A stretch of DNA of 64,000 bases from Streptomyces sp. P9-A2 (GTDB taxonomy: Bacteria; Actinomycetota; Actinomycetes; Streptomycetales; Streptomycetaceae). The stretch spans positions 4,588,001 through 4,652,000 of the forward strand of contig NZ_JAZIFX010000001.1 in NCBI RefSeq assembly GCF_036634175.1, given 5' to 3'. The notes under the pieces were generated by a model that had not been told where the DNA came from, did no database searches, and saw only the letters and a program-made list of their open reading frames with translations. The translations under genes were made by a program, and so were the position numbers. Below are positions 8,490 to 16,942 of the stretch, in pieces; position 1 is the first letter of the stretch, and every line of letters starts with the position of its first letter.

Positions 8490-9290
8490 GTGGCAACTGG
8501 CCGAACTCACCGACCGGCGACCCGTAGCCGAGGGATTCCCGAGGCCACCGTCGCCAGGCTTCCGCTGTACCTCCGCGCCCTCACCGCGCTCTCCGAGCGC
8601 TCGGTGCCCACGGTCTCCTCGGAGGAACTGGCGGCTGCCGCGGGCGTCAACTCCGCGAAGCTGCGCAAGGACTTCTCCTACCTGGGCTCCTACGGGACCC
8701 GGGGTGTCGGCTACGACGTCGAGTATCTCGTGTACCAGATCTCCCGTGAACTCGGCCTGACCCAGGACTGGCCGGTTGTGATCGTCGGTATCGGTAACCT
8801 CGGTGCCGCGCTCGCCAACTACGGCGGGTTCGCCTCCCGCGGATTCCGGGTCGCCGCGCTCATAGACGCCGATCCCGCGATGGCCGGAAAGCCCGTCGCC
8901 GGGATCCCGGTGCAGCACACCGACGAACTCGAGAGGATCATCCGGGACGAGGGTGTGTCGATCGGCGTCATCGCGACGCCCGCCGGTGCCGCCCAGGAGG
9001 TCTGCGAGCGTCTCGTCGCCGCGGGGGTCACCTCCATCCTGAACTTCGCACCGACCGTGCTGTCCGTCCCGGACGGAGTCGACGTGCGCAAGGTGGACCT
9101 CTCCATCGAACTGCAGATCCTCGCCTTCCACGAGCAGCGCAAGGCCGGTGAGCTGGCCGCCGCCGGGACCGTCGTCCCGGCCGCCTCCCGCCGGGAGACC
9201 GCCGCCCAGCGCCGGGGCGCTGCCGCGAACCAGGCTCCCACCGCCGACCAGGGACCCGACGGGGACGTACCCGCCGTGATGCCGACATGA
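8490..9290 (+). CDS. rex: Rex, NADH/NAD+-sensing redox repressor
   Basis: 266 residues, close to the S. coelicolor protein. An N-terminal winged helix (about 15-90, PEATVARLPLYLRALTAL then KLRKDFSYLGSYGTRGVGYDV) is followed by a Rossmann domain with VVIVGIGNLGAALANY (GxGxxG) for NAD(H), then the swapped C-terminal helix ILAFHEQRKA and a flexible tail. Rex represses respiratory genes (cydABCD, nuo, rex-hemACD) when NADH/NAD+ is low. Start GTG 8490 has AGGAGC 4 nt before it; longer in-frame starts lie upstream of the operator and are unlikely. Its stop overlaps the hemA start by 4 nt (ATGA). Confidence 0.97.
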   Translation: MATGRTHRPATRSRGIPEATVARLPLYLRALTALSERSVPTVSSEELAAAAGVNSAKLRKDFSYLGSYGTRGVGYDVEYLVYQISRELGLTQDWPVVIVGIGNLGAALANYGGFASRGFRVAALIDADPAMAGKPVAGIPVQHTDELERIIRDEGVSIGVIATPAGAAQEVCERLVAAGVTSILNFAPTVLSVPDGVDVRKVDLSIELQILAFHEQRKAGELAAAGTVVPAASRRETAAQRRGAAANQAPTADQGPDGDVPAVMPT

Positions 9291-11083
9291 GTCTCCTCGT
9301 CGTCGGACTGAGCCACCGCAGCGCGCCGGTCAGCGTGCTGGACCGGGCCTCGCTGAGCCTGGACGCGCAGACCAAGCTGCTGCATGACACGGTCGCCGCC
9401 GAGCCGGCCACCGAGGCCGCGGTGCTCGCCACCTGCAACCGCATCGAGCTGTACGCCGACGTGGACAAGTTCCACGCCGGTGTCGCCGAGCTGTCCACAC
9501 TGCTGGCCCAGCACAGCGGGGTCGGCCTGGACGAGCTCACTCCCCATCTCTATGTGCACTACGAGGACCGGGCCGTCCACCACATGTTCTCGGTGGCCTG
9601 CGGACTGGACTCGATGGTGGTGGGCGAGGGACAGATCCTCGGCCAGATCAAGGACTCGCTGGCGCGGGCGCAGGGACTGCACACCGCCGGCCGGCTGATG
9701 AACGACCTGTTCCAGCAGTCGCTCCGGGTCGGCAAGCGTGCCCATTCGGAGACCGGCATCGACCGCGCCGGGCAGTCCCTGGTCACCTTCGGCCTGGAGC
9801 AGCTGGCCCTCGGCACGCCCGTCGCGACCTGGGCGCGGGGCAAGAAGGCCCTGATCATGGGCGCCGGTTCGATGTCGTCGCTGGCCGCGGCCACGCTCGC
9901 GCGGGCCGGTGTCTCCGAGATCGTGATCGCCAACCGCACCGCCGACCGCGCCGAGCGCCTCGTGACCCTGCTCGGAGAGCAGTACGGACAACCTTTGACC
10001 GAGGGCGAGGGCACGGGGGTGCTGGCCCGCGCGGTACCGATGGGATCGGTGCCGTTCGAGCTGACACGTGCAGACGTCGTCGTTTCCTGCACGGGCGCGA
10101 CCGGGCTCGTCCTCACCGCCGACGCGATCGCCGCCGGTGTCGAGGGCCGGGTCGGGACGCGGCCGGAAACCGTGCGCGACAGGGCGCCGGAAACCGTACG
10201 CGGTGAGGTGCCGGAGGCGCGGACGGCGCCCCTGCCTCCCGTGGGCACCGGTGCCGACGAGGACTGTCCGCTGGACCTGGCCTCCGTGCCGCCCGGCTTC
10301 TCCGTGATGGGCGAGGCGGCCGTCGCCGGCATGGACGCGGCGACGCTGGAGCAGCACGCGACGTGGGCCGCGGGCAGCGCCGTCGACCGGCGCCGGAGCG
10401 CCCGGCGAGGCGTCGACGCGGACCGGGCGGACCGGGCGGACCCCGAGCTGATCGGCGCGCTGGCCGCGACCGCGGCGAGCGTCGGACGGATCCCCGAGCG
10501 GCGCCGTCCGGAGCCGGTGGCCGAGCCGCCGCGCCCGGAACCCGTGCTGTACCTGCTCGACCTCGCGATGCCCCGCGACGTCGACGCCGCCGCGCACCGT
10601 CTCGCCGGGGTGCGGCTGGTCGACATCGAGACACTCGCGGAGGCGTCCGCGGACGCTCCGATGGCTGCCGATGTGGACCAGGTCCGGCGTATCGTCTCTG
10701 ATGAGGTGGAGGCGTTCGGGGCGGCACAGCGGGCCGCGCACATCACGCCGACCGTGGTCGCCCTGCGCACCATGGCCGCGGACGTGGTGTCCGGTGAGAT
10801 CGCCCGTCTCGAGGGCCGGCTGCCCGGCCTGGACGACAAGCATCGCGCGGAGATCACCCAGACCGTACGGCGGGTGGTCGACAAGCTGCTGCACGCGCCG
10901 ACCGTGCGGGTCAAGCAGCTCGCGGCCGAACCCGGCGGCGCCGGGTACGCGGACGCGTTGCGCACCCTGTTCGACCTCGACCCCGAGACGGTGGCCTCCG
11001 TCTCCCGAGCCGAGGAAAGCACCGAGAAGAGCGCGAAGAACGCGAAGAACGCGAACATCGCAGAGAACCGAGGGCCGGCATGA
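9287..11083 (+). CDS. hemA: glutamyl-tRNA reductase (HemA)
   Basis: 598 residues. It reduces glutamyl-tRNA(Glu) with NADPH to glutamate-1-semialdehyde, the first C5-pathway step to haem. Visible: GLSHRSAPV at the N-terminus, catalytic Cys50 in LATCNRIELY, the GEGQILGQIKDS block, the NADPH-domain motif MGAGSMSSLAA and the C-terminal dimerisation helix. It is about 150 residues longer than bacterial HemA because of a charged, low-complexity insertion (about residues 285-415) between the NADPH-domain strand ending TADAI and LYLLDLAMPRDVD. Streptomyces homologues also carry an insertion here. Overlaps rex upstream and hemC downstream by 4 nt each. Confidence 0.97.
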   Translation: MSLLVVGLSHRSAPVSVLDRASLSLDAQTKLLHDTVAAEPATEAAVLATCNRIELYADVDKFHAGVAELSTLLAQHSGVGLDELTPHLYVHYEDRAVHHMFSVACGLDSMVVGEGQILGQIKDSLARAQGLHTAGRLMNDLFQQSLRVGKRAHSETGIDRAGQSLVTFGLEQLALGTPVATWARGKKALIMGAGSMSSLAAATLARAGVSEIVIANRTADRAERLVTLLGEQYGQPLTEGEGTGVLARAVPMGSVPFELTRADVVVSCTGATGLVLTADAIAAGVEGRVGTRPETVRDRAPETVRGEVPEARTAPLPPVGTGADEDCPLDLASVPPGFSVMGEAAVAGMDAATLEQHATWAAGSAVDRRRSARRGVDADRADRADPELIGALAATAASVGRIPERRRPEPVAEPPRPEPVLYLLDLAMPRDVDAAAHRLAGVRLVDIETLAEASADAPMAADVDQVRRIVSDEVEAFGAAQRAAHITPTVVALRTMAADVVSGEIARLEGRLPGLDDKHRAEITQTVRRVVDKLLHAPTVRVKQLAAEPGGAGYADALRTLFDLDPETVASVSRAEESTEKSAKNAKNANIAENRGPA

Positions 11084-12039
11084 CTGGAAAGGCACTGAGG
11101 CTCGGGACCAGGCGGAGCAAGCTCGCCATGGCCCAGTCCGGGCAAGTGGCGGATGCCGTGAGCCAGGTGACCGGACGGCCTGTCGAGCTCGTCCCGATCA
11201 CCACGTACGGCGACACGTCGCGCGAGCACCTCGCGCAGATCGGCGGGACCGGCGTCTTCGTGGCCGCGCTGCGCGAGGCTTTGGTGCGCGGCGAGGTGGA
11301 CTTCGCGGTGCACTCGCTGAAGGACCTGCCGACCGCGCCGCACGACGAGCTGGTCCTGGCCGCCGTACCGGTGCGCGAGGACCCGCGGGACGTGATGATC
11401 GCGCGGGACGCGCTCAAGCTCACCGACCTCCCGCGCGGCGCCCGCATCGGCACCGGCTCGGCACGTCGCATGGCCCAGCTGAACGCGTACGCGGTCAGTC
11501 ACGGCCTGGATTTCGTGACGGTGCCGATCCGTGGGAACGTCGACACCCGGATCGGGTACGTCACCAGCGGTGAGCTGGACGCCGTCGTGCTGGCCGCCGC
11601 CGGACTGAACCGGGTCGGACGCAGCGACGAGGTGACCGACTTCCTGTCGGTCGACACGGTTTTGCCCGCCCCCGGCCAGGGGGCCCTGGCGGTCGAGTGT
11701 TCCGTGCGCGACACGGAGCTCATCGCCGCGCTCGCCGAGCTCGACGACCCGTTCACACGGGCCGCCGTGACGGCAGAGCGGTCTCTGCTCGCCGCCCTGG
11801 AGGCCGGCTGCACCGCCCCTGTGGGGGCGCTGGCCGATCTTCTGACGGACGGGCCGATTGTCAAGGAAATGCGCCTGCGGGGCATCGTCGGCACGACCGA
11901 CGGCACCACGCTGGTGCAGTTGTCCACCACTGGTCCCGTGCCCGAGACGCATGAGGCGGCGATGGCGCTCGGTCGCGAACTCGCCACCGAGATGCTCGCC
12001 CAGGGCGCGGCCGGTCTGATGGGGGAGCGAGCACAGTGA
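11080..12039 (+). CDS. hemC: hydroxymethylbilane synthase (porphobilinogen deaminase)
   Basis: 319 residues. It polymerises four porphobilinogens into hydroxymethylbilane. Typical blocks: LGTRRSKLAMAQS at the N-terminus, VHSLKDLPTAPHDELVLAAV, RIGTGSARRMAQL, PIRGNVDTRI, and APGQGALAVE. The dipyrromethane cofactor cysteine is Cys244 in LEAGCTAPVGAL. Translationally coupled: start ATG 11080 overlaps the hemA stop by 4 nt, and its own stop overlaps the next gene's GTG start by 4 nt. Confidence 0.97.
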   Translation: MTGKALRLGTRRSKLAMAQSGQVADAVSQVTGRPVELVPITTYGDTSREHLAQIGGTGVFVAALREALVRGEVDFAVHSLKDLPTAPHDELVLAAVPVREDPRDVMIARDALKLTDLPRGARIGTGSARRMAQLNAYAVSHGLDFVTVPIRGNVDTRIGYVTSGELDAVVLAAAGLNRVGRSDEVTDFLSVDTVLPAPGQGALAVECSVRDTELIAALAELDDPFTRAAVTAERSLLAALEAGCTAPVGALADLLTDGPIVKEMRLRGIVGTTDGTTLVQLSTTGPVPETHEAAMALGRELATEMLAQGAAGLMGERAQ

Positions 12040-13751
12040 GCCCCACCACCCTTCCACCTCCTCCGGAACACGGGCACGTCACCTTCCTCGGTGCCGGACC
12101 CGGGGATCCGGGACTGCTGACTCTGCGCGCCGTCGAGGCGCTGGCGAACGCGGACGTCCTCGTCGCCGAGCACGAGGTACTCGGCGTCGTACGCCGGCAT
12201 GCCAGGCAGGGCGTCGCCGAGGTGCCCACGGAAACGGACTCGGCGGGTTCCTCCGCGCTGTCCGCTCCGGGCACAGGCACGCCCCAGCTCACAGTTGTTG
12301 ACGGTACGTCAGCAACCGTAGGCGCACCCGCGGTGCGGGATGCGGCACATCTTGTCATGGAGGCCGCACGCGGCGGCAGGCGGGTCGTCCGTGCGGTGTC
12401 CGGTGATCCCGGCCTCGACGCGTACGCCGCCGAGGAGATGCTGGCGTGCGTGGCGGCCGGGGTGCCCTTCGAGGTCGTCCCCGGTGTCGCGGCCGCGGTC
12501 GGCGTGCCCGCGTACGCCGGTGTGCCGCTGCGGGACGCGCACGGCGCGGACGTACGGTTCGTGGACGCGCGCACCGCGTCCGACCGGTGCTGGACCGAGG
12601 TCGGGGCGTCGGACGGCACGGTGGTCGTCTCCACGACACTCGACTCGGTGGGCGCCACGGCGGGCGAACTGGTGTCCGCCGGTCGCAAGCCCGACACCCC
12701 GCTGACGGTGACCGTGGCGGGCACGACGACCCGGCAGCGCACCTGGACGGCGACGCTCGGCACGATCGCGCAGACGCTGAAGCAGGCGAAGGTGCTGCCG
12801 TCGCCCGAGGGCGGCCGGCCGGTCATAGCCGTGGTCGGTGAGCGTTGCGCCCCCGCCCAGCGCGACCGGCTGTCGTGGTTCGAGTCCAAGCCGATGTTCG
12901 GCTGGAAGGTGCTCGTGCCGCGGACGAGGGAGCAGGCGGCGTCACTCTCCGACCAGCTGCGCTCCTACGGCGCGGTGCCGCACGAGGTGCCGACCATCGC
13001 CGTGGAGCCGCCGCGCACCCCGCAGCAGATGGAACGCGCGGTCAAGGGCCTGGTGACGGGCCGCTACGAGTGGATCGCCTTCACCTCGGTCAACGCGGTC
13101 AAGGCGGTGCGGGAGAAGTTCGAGGAGTACGGCCTCGACGCCCGCGCGTTCGCCGGGATCAAGGTCGCCGCGGTGGGCGACCAGACGGCCAAGGCGCTGA
13201 TCGCCTTCGGCGTGAAGCCGGACCTGGTGCCGAGCGGCGAGCAGTCGGCCGCGGGACTCCTGGACGACTGGCCGCCCTACGACTCGGTCTTCGACCCGAT
13301 CGACAGGGTCTTCCTGCCGCGCGCCGACATCGCCACCGAGACACTGGTGGCCGGTCTCATCGACCTGGGCTGGGAGGTCGACGACGTCACCGCCTACCGC
13401 ACGGTGCGCGCCTCGCCCCCGCCCGCGGAGACCCGCGAGGCGATCAAGGGCGGCGGCTTCGACGCGGTGCTCTTCACCTCGTCGTCGACGGTACGGAACC
13501 TGGTCGGCATCGCGGGCAAGCCGCACAACGTGACGGTCATCGCCTGTATCGGCCCGGCGACGGCGAAGACGGCCGAGGAGCACGGGCTGCGCGTCGACGT
13601 CATGGCACCGGAGCCGTCGGTGCACAAGCTGGCGGAGGCCCTGGCCGACTTCGGCACCCGCCGCCGGCTGGCCGCGCTGGAGGCCGGCGACCCGGTCACC
13701 CGCCCGAGCGAACGGCGCCCGGGGGCGCGCAGGCGCCGGTCGACGACGTAA
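12036..13751 (+). CDS. hemD: fused uroporphyrinogen-III C-methyltransferase / uroporphyrinogen-III synthase
   Basis: 571 residues, two domains. The N-terminal SAM-dependent SUMT/CobA-type methylase (about 10-265) starts VTFLGAGPGDPGLLTLRAVE and contains VVRAVSGDPGLDAYAAEE and VPGVAAAVGVPAYAG. The C-terminal HemD domain (about 285-560) starts KVLVPRTREQAASLSDQL, with WIAFTSVNAVKAV and VLFTSSSTVRNLVG. HemD closes the tetrapyrrole ring with ring-D inversion; the methylase would make precorrin-2 for sirohaem and cobalamin. This fusion is normal in actinobacteria. It is last in the rex-hemACD operon and is followed 17 nt later by a strong terminator. Confidence 0.95.
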   Translation: MSPTTLPPPPEHGHVTFLGAGPGDPGLLTLRAVEALANADVLVAEHEVLGVVRRHARQGVAEVPTETDSAGSSALSAPGTGTPQLTVVDGTSATVGAPAVRDAAHLVMEAARGGRRVVRAVSGDPGLDAYAAEEMLACVAAGVPFEVVPGVAAAVGVPAYAGVPLRDAHGADVRFVDARTASDRCWTEVGASDGTVVVSTTLDSVGATAGELVSAGRKPDTPLTVTVAGTTTRQRTWTATLGTIAQTLKQAKVLPSPEGGRPVIAVVGERCAPAQRDRLSWFESKPMFGWKVLVPRTREQAASLSDQLRSYGAVPHEVPTIAVEPPRTPQQMERAVKGLVTGRYEWIAFTSVNAVKAVREKFEEYGLDARAFAGIKVAAVGDQTAKALIAFGVKPDLVPSGEQSAAGLLDDWPPYDSVFDPIDRVFLPRADIATETLVAGLIDLGWEVDDVTAYRTVRASPPPAETREAIKGGGFDAVLFTSSSTVRNLVGIAGKPHNVTVIACIGPATAKTAEEHGLRVDVMAPEPSVHKLAEALADFGTRRRLAALEAGDPVTRPSERRPGARRRRSTT

Positions 13752-13768
13752 CGCTCCACCCGTTGTGA

Positions 13769-13822
13769 ACGACTCCGTGCCCCGGGAACCGCCGTCAGGC
13801 GGTTCCCGGGGCACGGAGTCGT
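13769..13822 (+). terminator. perfect 25-bp terminator stem of the rex-hemACD operon
   Basis: Arms 13769-13793 and 13798-13822 are exactly complementary with loop GTCA, followed by TTTC. It is one of the longest perfect stems in the window. Confidence 0.9.
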
Positions 13823-13882
13823 TTCTCCGCCCTGCTCGTCCGCCGGCCCGCGCTCGTCCGCCGGCCCGCCCGCCTTGGGCGA

Positions 13883-14130
13883 CTGCTCGCCTTCGACAGC
13901 CGTGGCCCCGAACCGGTCACCGAGATCTTCGGCGACCTCGCGCACGCCGACCGGGTCGCCGTCCTGGTCCCCGGCCCGGTTCCAGCACCATCGGCCTCGA
14001 CGCCTCCGGCCGGTTCCGCCGTGGTGCGGAGGGCGCGCGGGCTCGGCGTCCGGCCCCGTGGGGTCCGTCACCGGCACGGAGTACCAGCAACCGCTCGACG
14101 GCGTGGTGCCGGTTCTGCCGAGCCGGGAAC
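13883..14130 (+). pseudogene. decayed fragment of a DUF1023-type alpha/beta hydrolase
   Basis: From 13883 one frame reads LLAFDSRGPEPVTEIFGDLA followed by HADRVAVLVPG, which matches the strand and 'DRVAVLVPG' block in the middle of Streptomyces DUF1023 alpha/beta hydrolases. There is no start codon, the sequence then loses similarity across frames, and the catalytic parts are missing. I see no intact gene between the hemD terminator and the SET gene (13823-14374). Family assignment is from memory on a short match. Confidence 0.45.
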
Positions 14131-14374
14131 GCGGGGCACGGACGGGCCGGGCAGGGCCCGCGTGTGGCCATGCGGGCCCTGCCCGGCCCGGGATGGCCGG
14201 ATATCAGGCGCGAAGCAGTGTCGTGCGGTTCCGTTCGGGTGAGTACCTTTCAAGTGATCAGTCCGAAAAATCATGTGTGCCCCCTCTGGTGGAGGCTCCC
14301 GGGGCCGGGGTGTCCGCTTCATCCGTGAACGGCCGGCTCGCGGGCAGAGCCGATTCTTGAGAGAGCAGGCCAAC

Positions 14375-14920
14375 GTGAGCGGCGGCTACGAGCTCCAGCG
14401 AACCGATGCCAAGGGGGAAGGCGTGTTCACCACCCGGCCCTTTCAGTCAGGCGAGACGGTGATGGTCGGCACCATCGACCGGGAGCTGGACCACAACCAT
14501 GCGCACGCCTCCCAGGTCAGCGAGGGTCGGTTCGTGCTGCACGGCGGGCTCATCCCCAAGGTGAACCACTCGTGCGAGCCGAACTGCGGAATCCGCCTCA
14601 ACGCCGACGGCGCGCACGACCTCGTCGCGCGTCGGCCCATTCCGGCAGAACACGAGATCACGTTCGACTACGCCATGCGGAACTACTCGGTCGATCACTT
14701 CGCCGCCCACTGCCGGTGCGGCTCACCACACTGTCGTGACCGCATCACCGGCTGGAAGGATCTCCCCGCCGAGCGCAAGGCGGCTTACCGGGGCTTCACC
14801 GCCCCGTATCTCACCGACTACGACAGCCGCCGCGCCACCGAGTCCGCCGGCCGACTCGCGCGGACCGCCGGGGCCGGTATCGGCCGGCCACCACTGGCCG
14901 AGGTGGCCGACCACGATTGA
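14375..14920 (+). CDS. SET-domain protein-lysine methyltransferase-like protein
   Basis: 181 residues, nearly a bare SET domain: KGEGVFTTRPFQSGETV (SET-N), then the catalytic core KVNHSCEPNCGIRL and EHEITFDYAMRNYSVDH, then a post-SET cysteine motif HCRCGSPHC that would bind zinc with the core cysteine. Such enzymes methylate lysine or related amines with SAM. The NHSCEPN and EITFDY motifs are intact, so it is probably active; the substrate in bacteria is not known. Start GTG 14375 follows gagagcagg; a longer frame opens at 14273. It stands alone between a pseudogene and a hairpin. Confidence 0.88.
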   Translation: MSGGYELQRTDAKGEGVFTTRPFQSGETVMVGTIDRELDHNHAHASQVSEGRFVLHGGLIPKVNHSCEPNCGIRLNADGAHDLVARRPIPAEHEITFDYAMRNYSVDHFAAHCRCGSPHCRDRITGWKDLPAERKAAYRGFTAPYLTDYDSRRATESAGRLARTAGAGIGRPPLAEVADHD

Positions 14921-14999
14921 GATCACCGACGGCTCCCGACGGGACGGTCGCGCCGGTGCGGTGGGCGCTTGCCGCGAAGAGCTCCGGGCCTTGCCGCTC

Positions 15000-15054
15000 A
15001 CCCGAGAGCTGCTCCGAACCGTCGGGTGGCGGTGGTTCGGAGCAGCTCTCGGGT
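15000..15054. terminator. 21-bp perfect inverted repeat after the SET gene
   Basis: Arms 15000-15020 and 15034-15054 are fully complementary, with a 13-nt loop. It lies 80 nt after the SET stop and probably acts as a terminator. The rest of 14921-15301 holds no convincing gene. A short minus-strand stretch VVNELKRLPGALTSFGVN (about 15140-15195) looks protein-like but has no context. Confidence 0.65.
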
Positions 15055-15209
15055 GTCGGTAGTCCTTGCGGAATCGATGACACTTGCCACTCAACTGTTG
15101 GTTGTGCGCACATGTGAGCGGAATGCGTACAAGGTGAGGCAAAGTGTTCACGCCGAACGAGGTGAGGGCGCCGGGCAGCCGCTTGAGTTCGTTGACGACC
15201 GCCGAACCC

Positions 15210-15245
15210 GGTCGGCCCGGTCGGCCCGGTCGGCCCGGTCGGCGG
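15210..15245. repeat. four 9-bp GGTCGGCCC units
   Basis: Tandem units begin at 15210, 15219, 15228 and 15237, the last diverged. It is intergenic, with no visible function. Confidence 0.8.
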
Positions 15246-15301
15246 GACGTCGCCCGCGGCCGGGACTCTCGCACGCCGGAGCCCGGAGCCCGGAGGACGG
15301 T

Positions 15302-15332
15302 GCCGCGACTGCCGTATCGCCGCAGTCGCGGC
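15302..15332 (-). terminator. terminator of the XRE-DUF397 operon
   Basis: 11-bp inverted repeat (15302-15312, 15322-15332), 9-nt loop, 27 nt downstream of the DUF397 stop. Confidence 0.65.
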
Positions 15333-15358
15333 CGACATCAGTAGCTCGTTTCGCTCCG

Positions 15359-15565
15359 TCAGCGCCCGGAGGCGTAGGGCAGGAAGGTCGCCCAGGTGGT
15401 GGGGGTGAGGGCGAGGCGGGGGCCGTGGGGGTTCTTGGAGTCGCGAACGAGGATCTGGTCGGGGACGGCCGCGACCTCGACGCAGGACGGACCGTCCGCT
15501 GTGCTGTAGCTGCTCTTTATCCACTCCAGCTCGGTGATGTTTCCACCAAAGGGCTTGAGGGTCAT
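15359..15565 (-). CDS. DUF397 small partner protein
   Basis: 68 residues with the DUF397 signature: LEWIKSSYSTADGPSCVEVA, IVRDSKNP-type motif (LVRDSKNPHGPRLALTP) and the Trp-Phe ending TTWATFLPYA. Proteins of this family are encoded with XRE regulators in Streptomyces (WhiJ/SCO4542-type pairs) and modulate or antagonise them. The ATG overlaps the XRE stop by 4 nt, so the two are translated together. Confidence 0.93.
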   Translation of the reverse strand: MTLKPFGGNITELEWIKSSYSTADGPSCVEVAAVPDQILVRDSKNPHGPRLALTPTTWATFLPYASGR

Positions 15566-16395
15566 GTCTCTCCCCGGATTTTCTCGATGAGGGCCAGCGA
15601 CTCTTGAGGCGTGAGAGCTTGAGCCCGGATGATTCCGTAGCGCATGTCGAGGGCAGTGGTCTCCTTGGGGTTACAGAAGACGCGGCTTGTGAGTGGCGCT
15701 TCGCTGAGTCCCACAGTGGCCCCGTCCTTGAGGTTGAGCAGTCGGAACGAGCCGTCGACCCCCGAGTTCTCCTCCCGGTTGAGGGGCAGGACCTGAAGAT
15801 CGACGTTGCGCAACCGGGCCACCTCCAACAGGCGTTCGAGCTGCCCACGCATCACCATCTTGCCCCCGATCAAACGGCGTAGTGTCGCTTCACACAGCAC
15901 AAAACTGAAAAGCGGGCGTGCCGTTGCGGTGCCGAGGATCTCCTGACGAGCCAGCCGCGCAGTCACCTGCTGCTCCAACTCCTCCTCTGTGAACGGCGGG
16001 CGTCGGGAGCTGAACACGGCCCGCGCGTACTCCTTGGTCTGCAACAACCCGTCGATGACCGAGTTGTTGTAGGAGCAGATCTCGATGGCTTCCGCCTCCA
16101 GGCGCTTCACATCCCGCACCTTTTTCGGGTATCGGGCTTCCGCCACGTCCCCCTTCATCGCAGCGATCCTGCCGCCCGCATCCAGGACCTCGTCCGCCGC
16201 GTCCAGATACTCCGGCCGGGGAATCCGCCGCCCCCGCTCCACCGAGGACACCAGTTCCTCCCCGTATCCGATGGCCGCCCCGAACTCCGCTTGCGTGAGG
16301 CCGACCGACTCCCGCCACAGCTTCAACTGCCGTGTGACCGTGCGCATCACGGCCCCGGCCTCTTCGTCGTCCGGTCCCGCTTCCCACCCGTTCAT
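15562..16395 (-). CDS. XRE-family regulator with DUF5753 domain (WhiJ-like)
   Basis: 277 residues. The N-terminal helix-turn-helix (about 18-75, LKLWRESVGLTQAEFGAAIG with YGEELVSSVERGRR) is followed by a DUF5753 domain (about 95-270, EAIEICSYNNSVIDGLLQTK, then LCEATLRRLIGG and GSFRLLNL). These are the paralogous developmental regulators of Streptomyces, working with a DUF397 protein and often an anti-sigma-like ATPase. Start ATG 16395 has GGAAGG before it; upstream in-frame codons lack a site. It is divergent from tgmA across a promoter region duplicated at 19173. Probably controls these promoters (inference). Confidence 0.92.
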   Translation of the reverse strand: MNGWEAGPDDEEAGAVMRTVTRQLKLWRESVGLTQAEFGAAIGYGEELVSSVERGRRIPRPEYLDAADEVLDAGGRIAAMKGDVAEARYPKKVRDVKRLEAEAIEICSYNNSVIDGLLQTKEYARAVFSSRRPPFTEEELEQQVTARLARQEILGTATARPLFSFVLCEATLRRLIGGKMVMRGQLERLLEVARLRNVDLQVLPLNREENSGVDGSFRLLNLKDGATVGLSEAPLTSRVFCNPKETTALDMRYGIIRAQALTPQESLALIEKIRGET

Positions 16396-16463
16396 GCCTG
16401 TCGTCCTTCCGCCGTGCGCCCTTCCCCGGACCAACTCCGGACGCCCGCGCCCGGTCACCCCGT

Positions 16464-16587
16464 GCAGCCCGGACAGAACCGGACACCTCACGGACAGCCA
16501 CCGGCCGTACGAGCTGTCAGGCTTCACAGATTAAGCATGAGTGAACACACTCGGTGATGTGAATCAGGGGGTCGTCGCATCGCGCAC
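16464..16587. repeat. 124-nt duplicated upstream element, copy 1
   Basis: Aligns without gaps to 19173-19296. Best-conserved parts are GCAGCCCGGAC.GAACCGG, CACGGACAGCC, CTTCACAG and GAACAC.CT..GTGA.GTGAATC. Copy 2 includes the GTG start and first codons of the ATPase gene; copy 1 keeps the same GTGAAT with about seven decayed codons. It probably contains the divergent promoter of the XRE gene and, now, of tgmA. Confidence 0.75.
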
Positions 16588-16672
16588 TGATCGTGGTGGC
16601 TGCGGGCCGCCGATTTCGCTCATGGAGCAGCCACCCGGCTGCCTGCTCCCCGCATCAGAGAAGGGACACCGC

Positions 16673-16939
16673 ATGACAACGCTCGTTTCCGAGGCTCCGT
16701 GGGCGCTGCGCCTGGTCACCGACCGGCTGCCGGTCGGGCCGCCGTCGTACGCGGCGGTGACGCTCGACCCCGTCACGCAGACCGCCCGCTACACCGACGC
16801 CGCCGGGCGGCCGGTCGAGATGGGCAAGCACGGGACGTCGAAGACGACCGTCACCGCGCCCGTGTCCGGGGGCGGTGACGGGAACGGTCCGCAGTCCCAG
16901 AAGCAGGACGACAGCACCACCGACTACGAATCGGACTGA
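16673..16939 (+). CDS. tgmA: TgmA, ATP-grasp-modified RiPP (graspetide) precursor
   Basis: 88-residue precursor peptide. The leader holds the family motif around APWALRLVTDRLP and the TLDPVTQTARYTDAAGRPVE block recognised in GRASP_targ peptides. The C-terminal ~35 residues, starting SKTTVTAP, are the likely core: Thr/Ser donors (TTVT, STT) and acidic acceptors (DD, DYESD) suited to omega-ester crosslinks, separated by a GGGDGNGP spacer. The Asp-Gly there is a plausible aspartimide site for the PCMT-like TgmC. Start ATG 16673 with AGAAGGG in front. tgmB follows after 3 nt. Crosslink pattern is inference. Confidence 0.9.
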   Translation: MTTLVSEAPWALRLVTDRLPVGPPSYAAVTLDPVTQTARYTDAAGRPVEMGKHGTSKTTVTAPVSGGGDGNGPQSQKQDDSTTDYESD

Positions 16940-16942
16940 CCG

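Noticed and set aside
8819..11095. 758-residue minus-strand frame opposite rex-hemA
   Set aside because: Antisense frame of high-GC codon bias; protein is Arg/His/Gly-rich without domains, while the plus strand carries textbook Rex and HemA.
9559..12057. 832-residue minus-strand frame opposite hemA-hemC
   Set aside because: Same reason: compositional antisense frame over well-identified genes.
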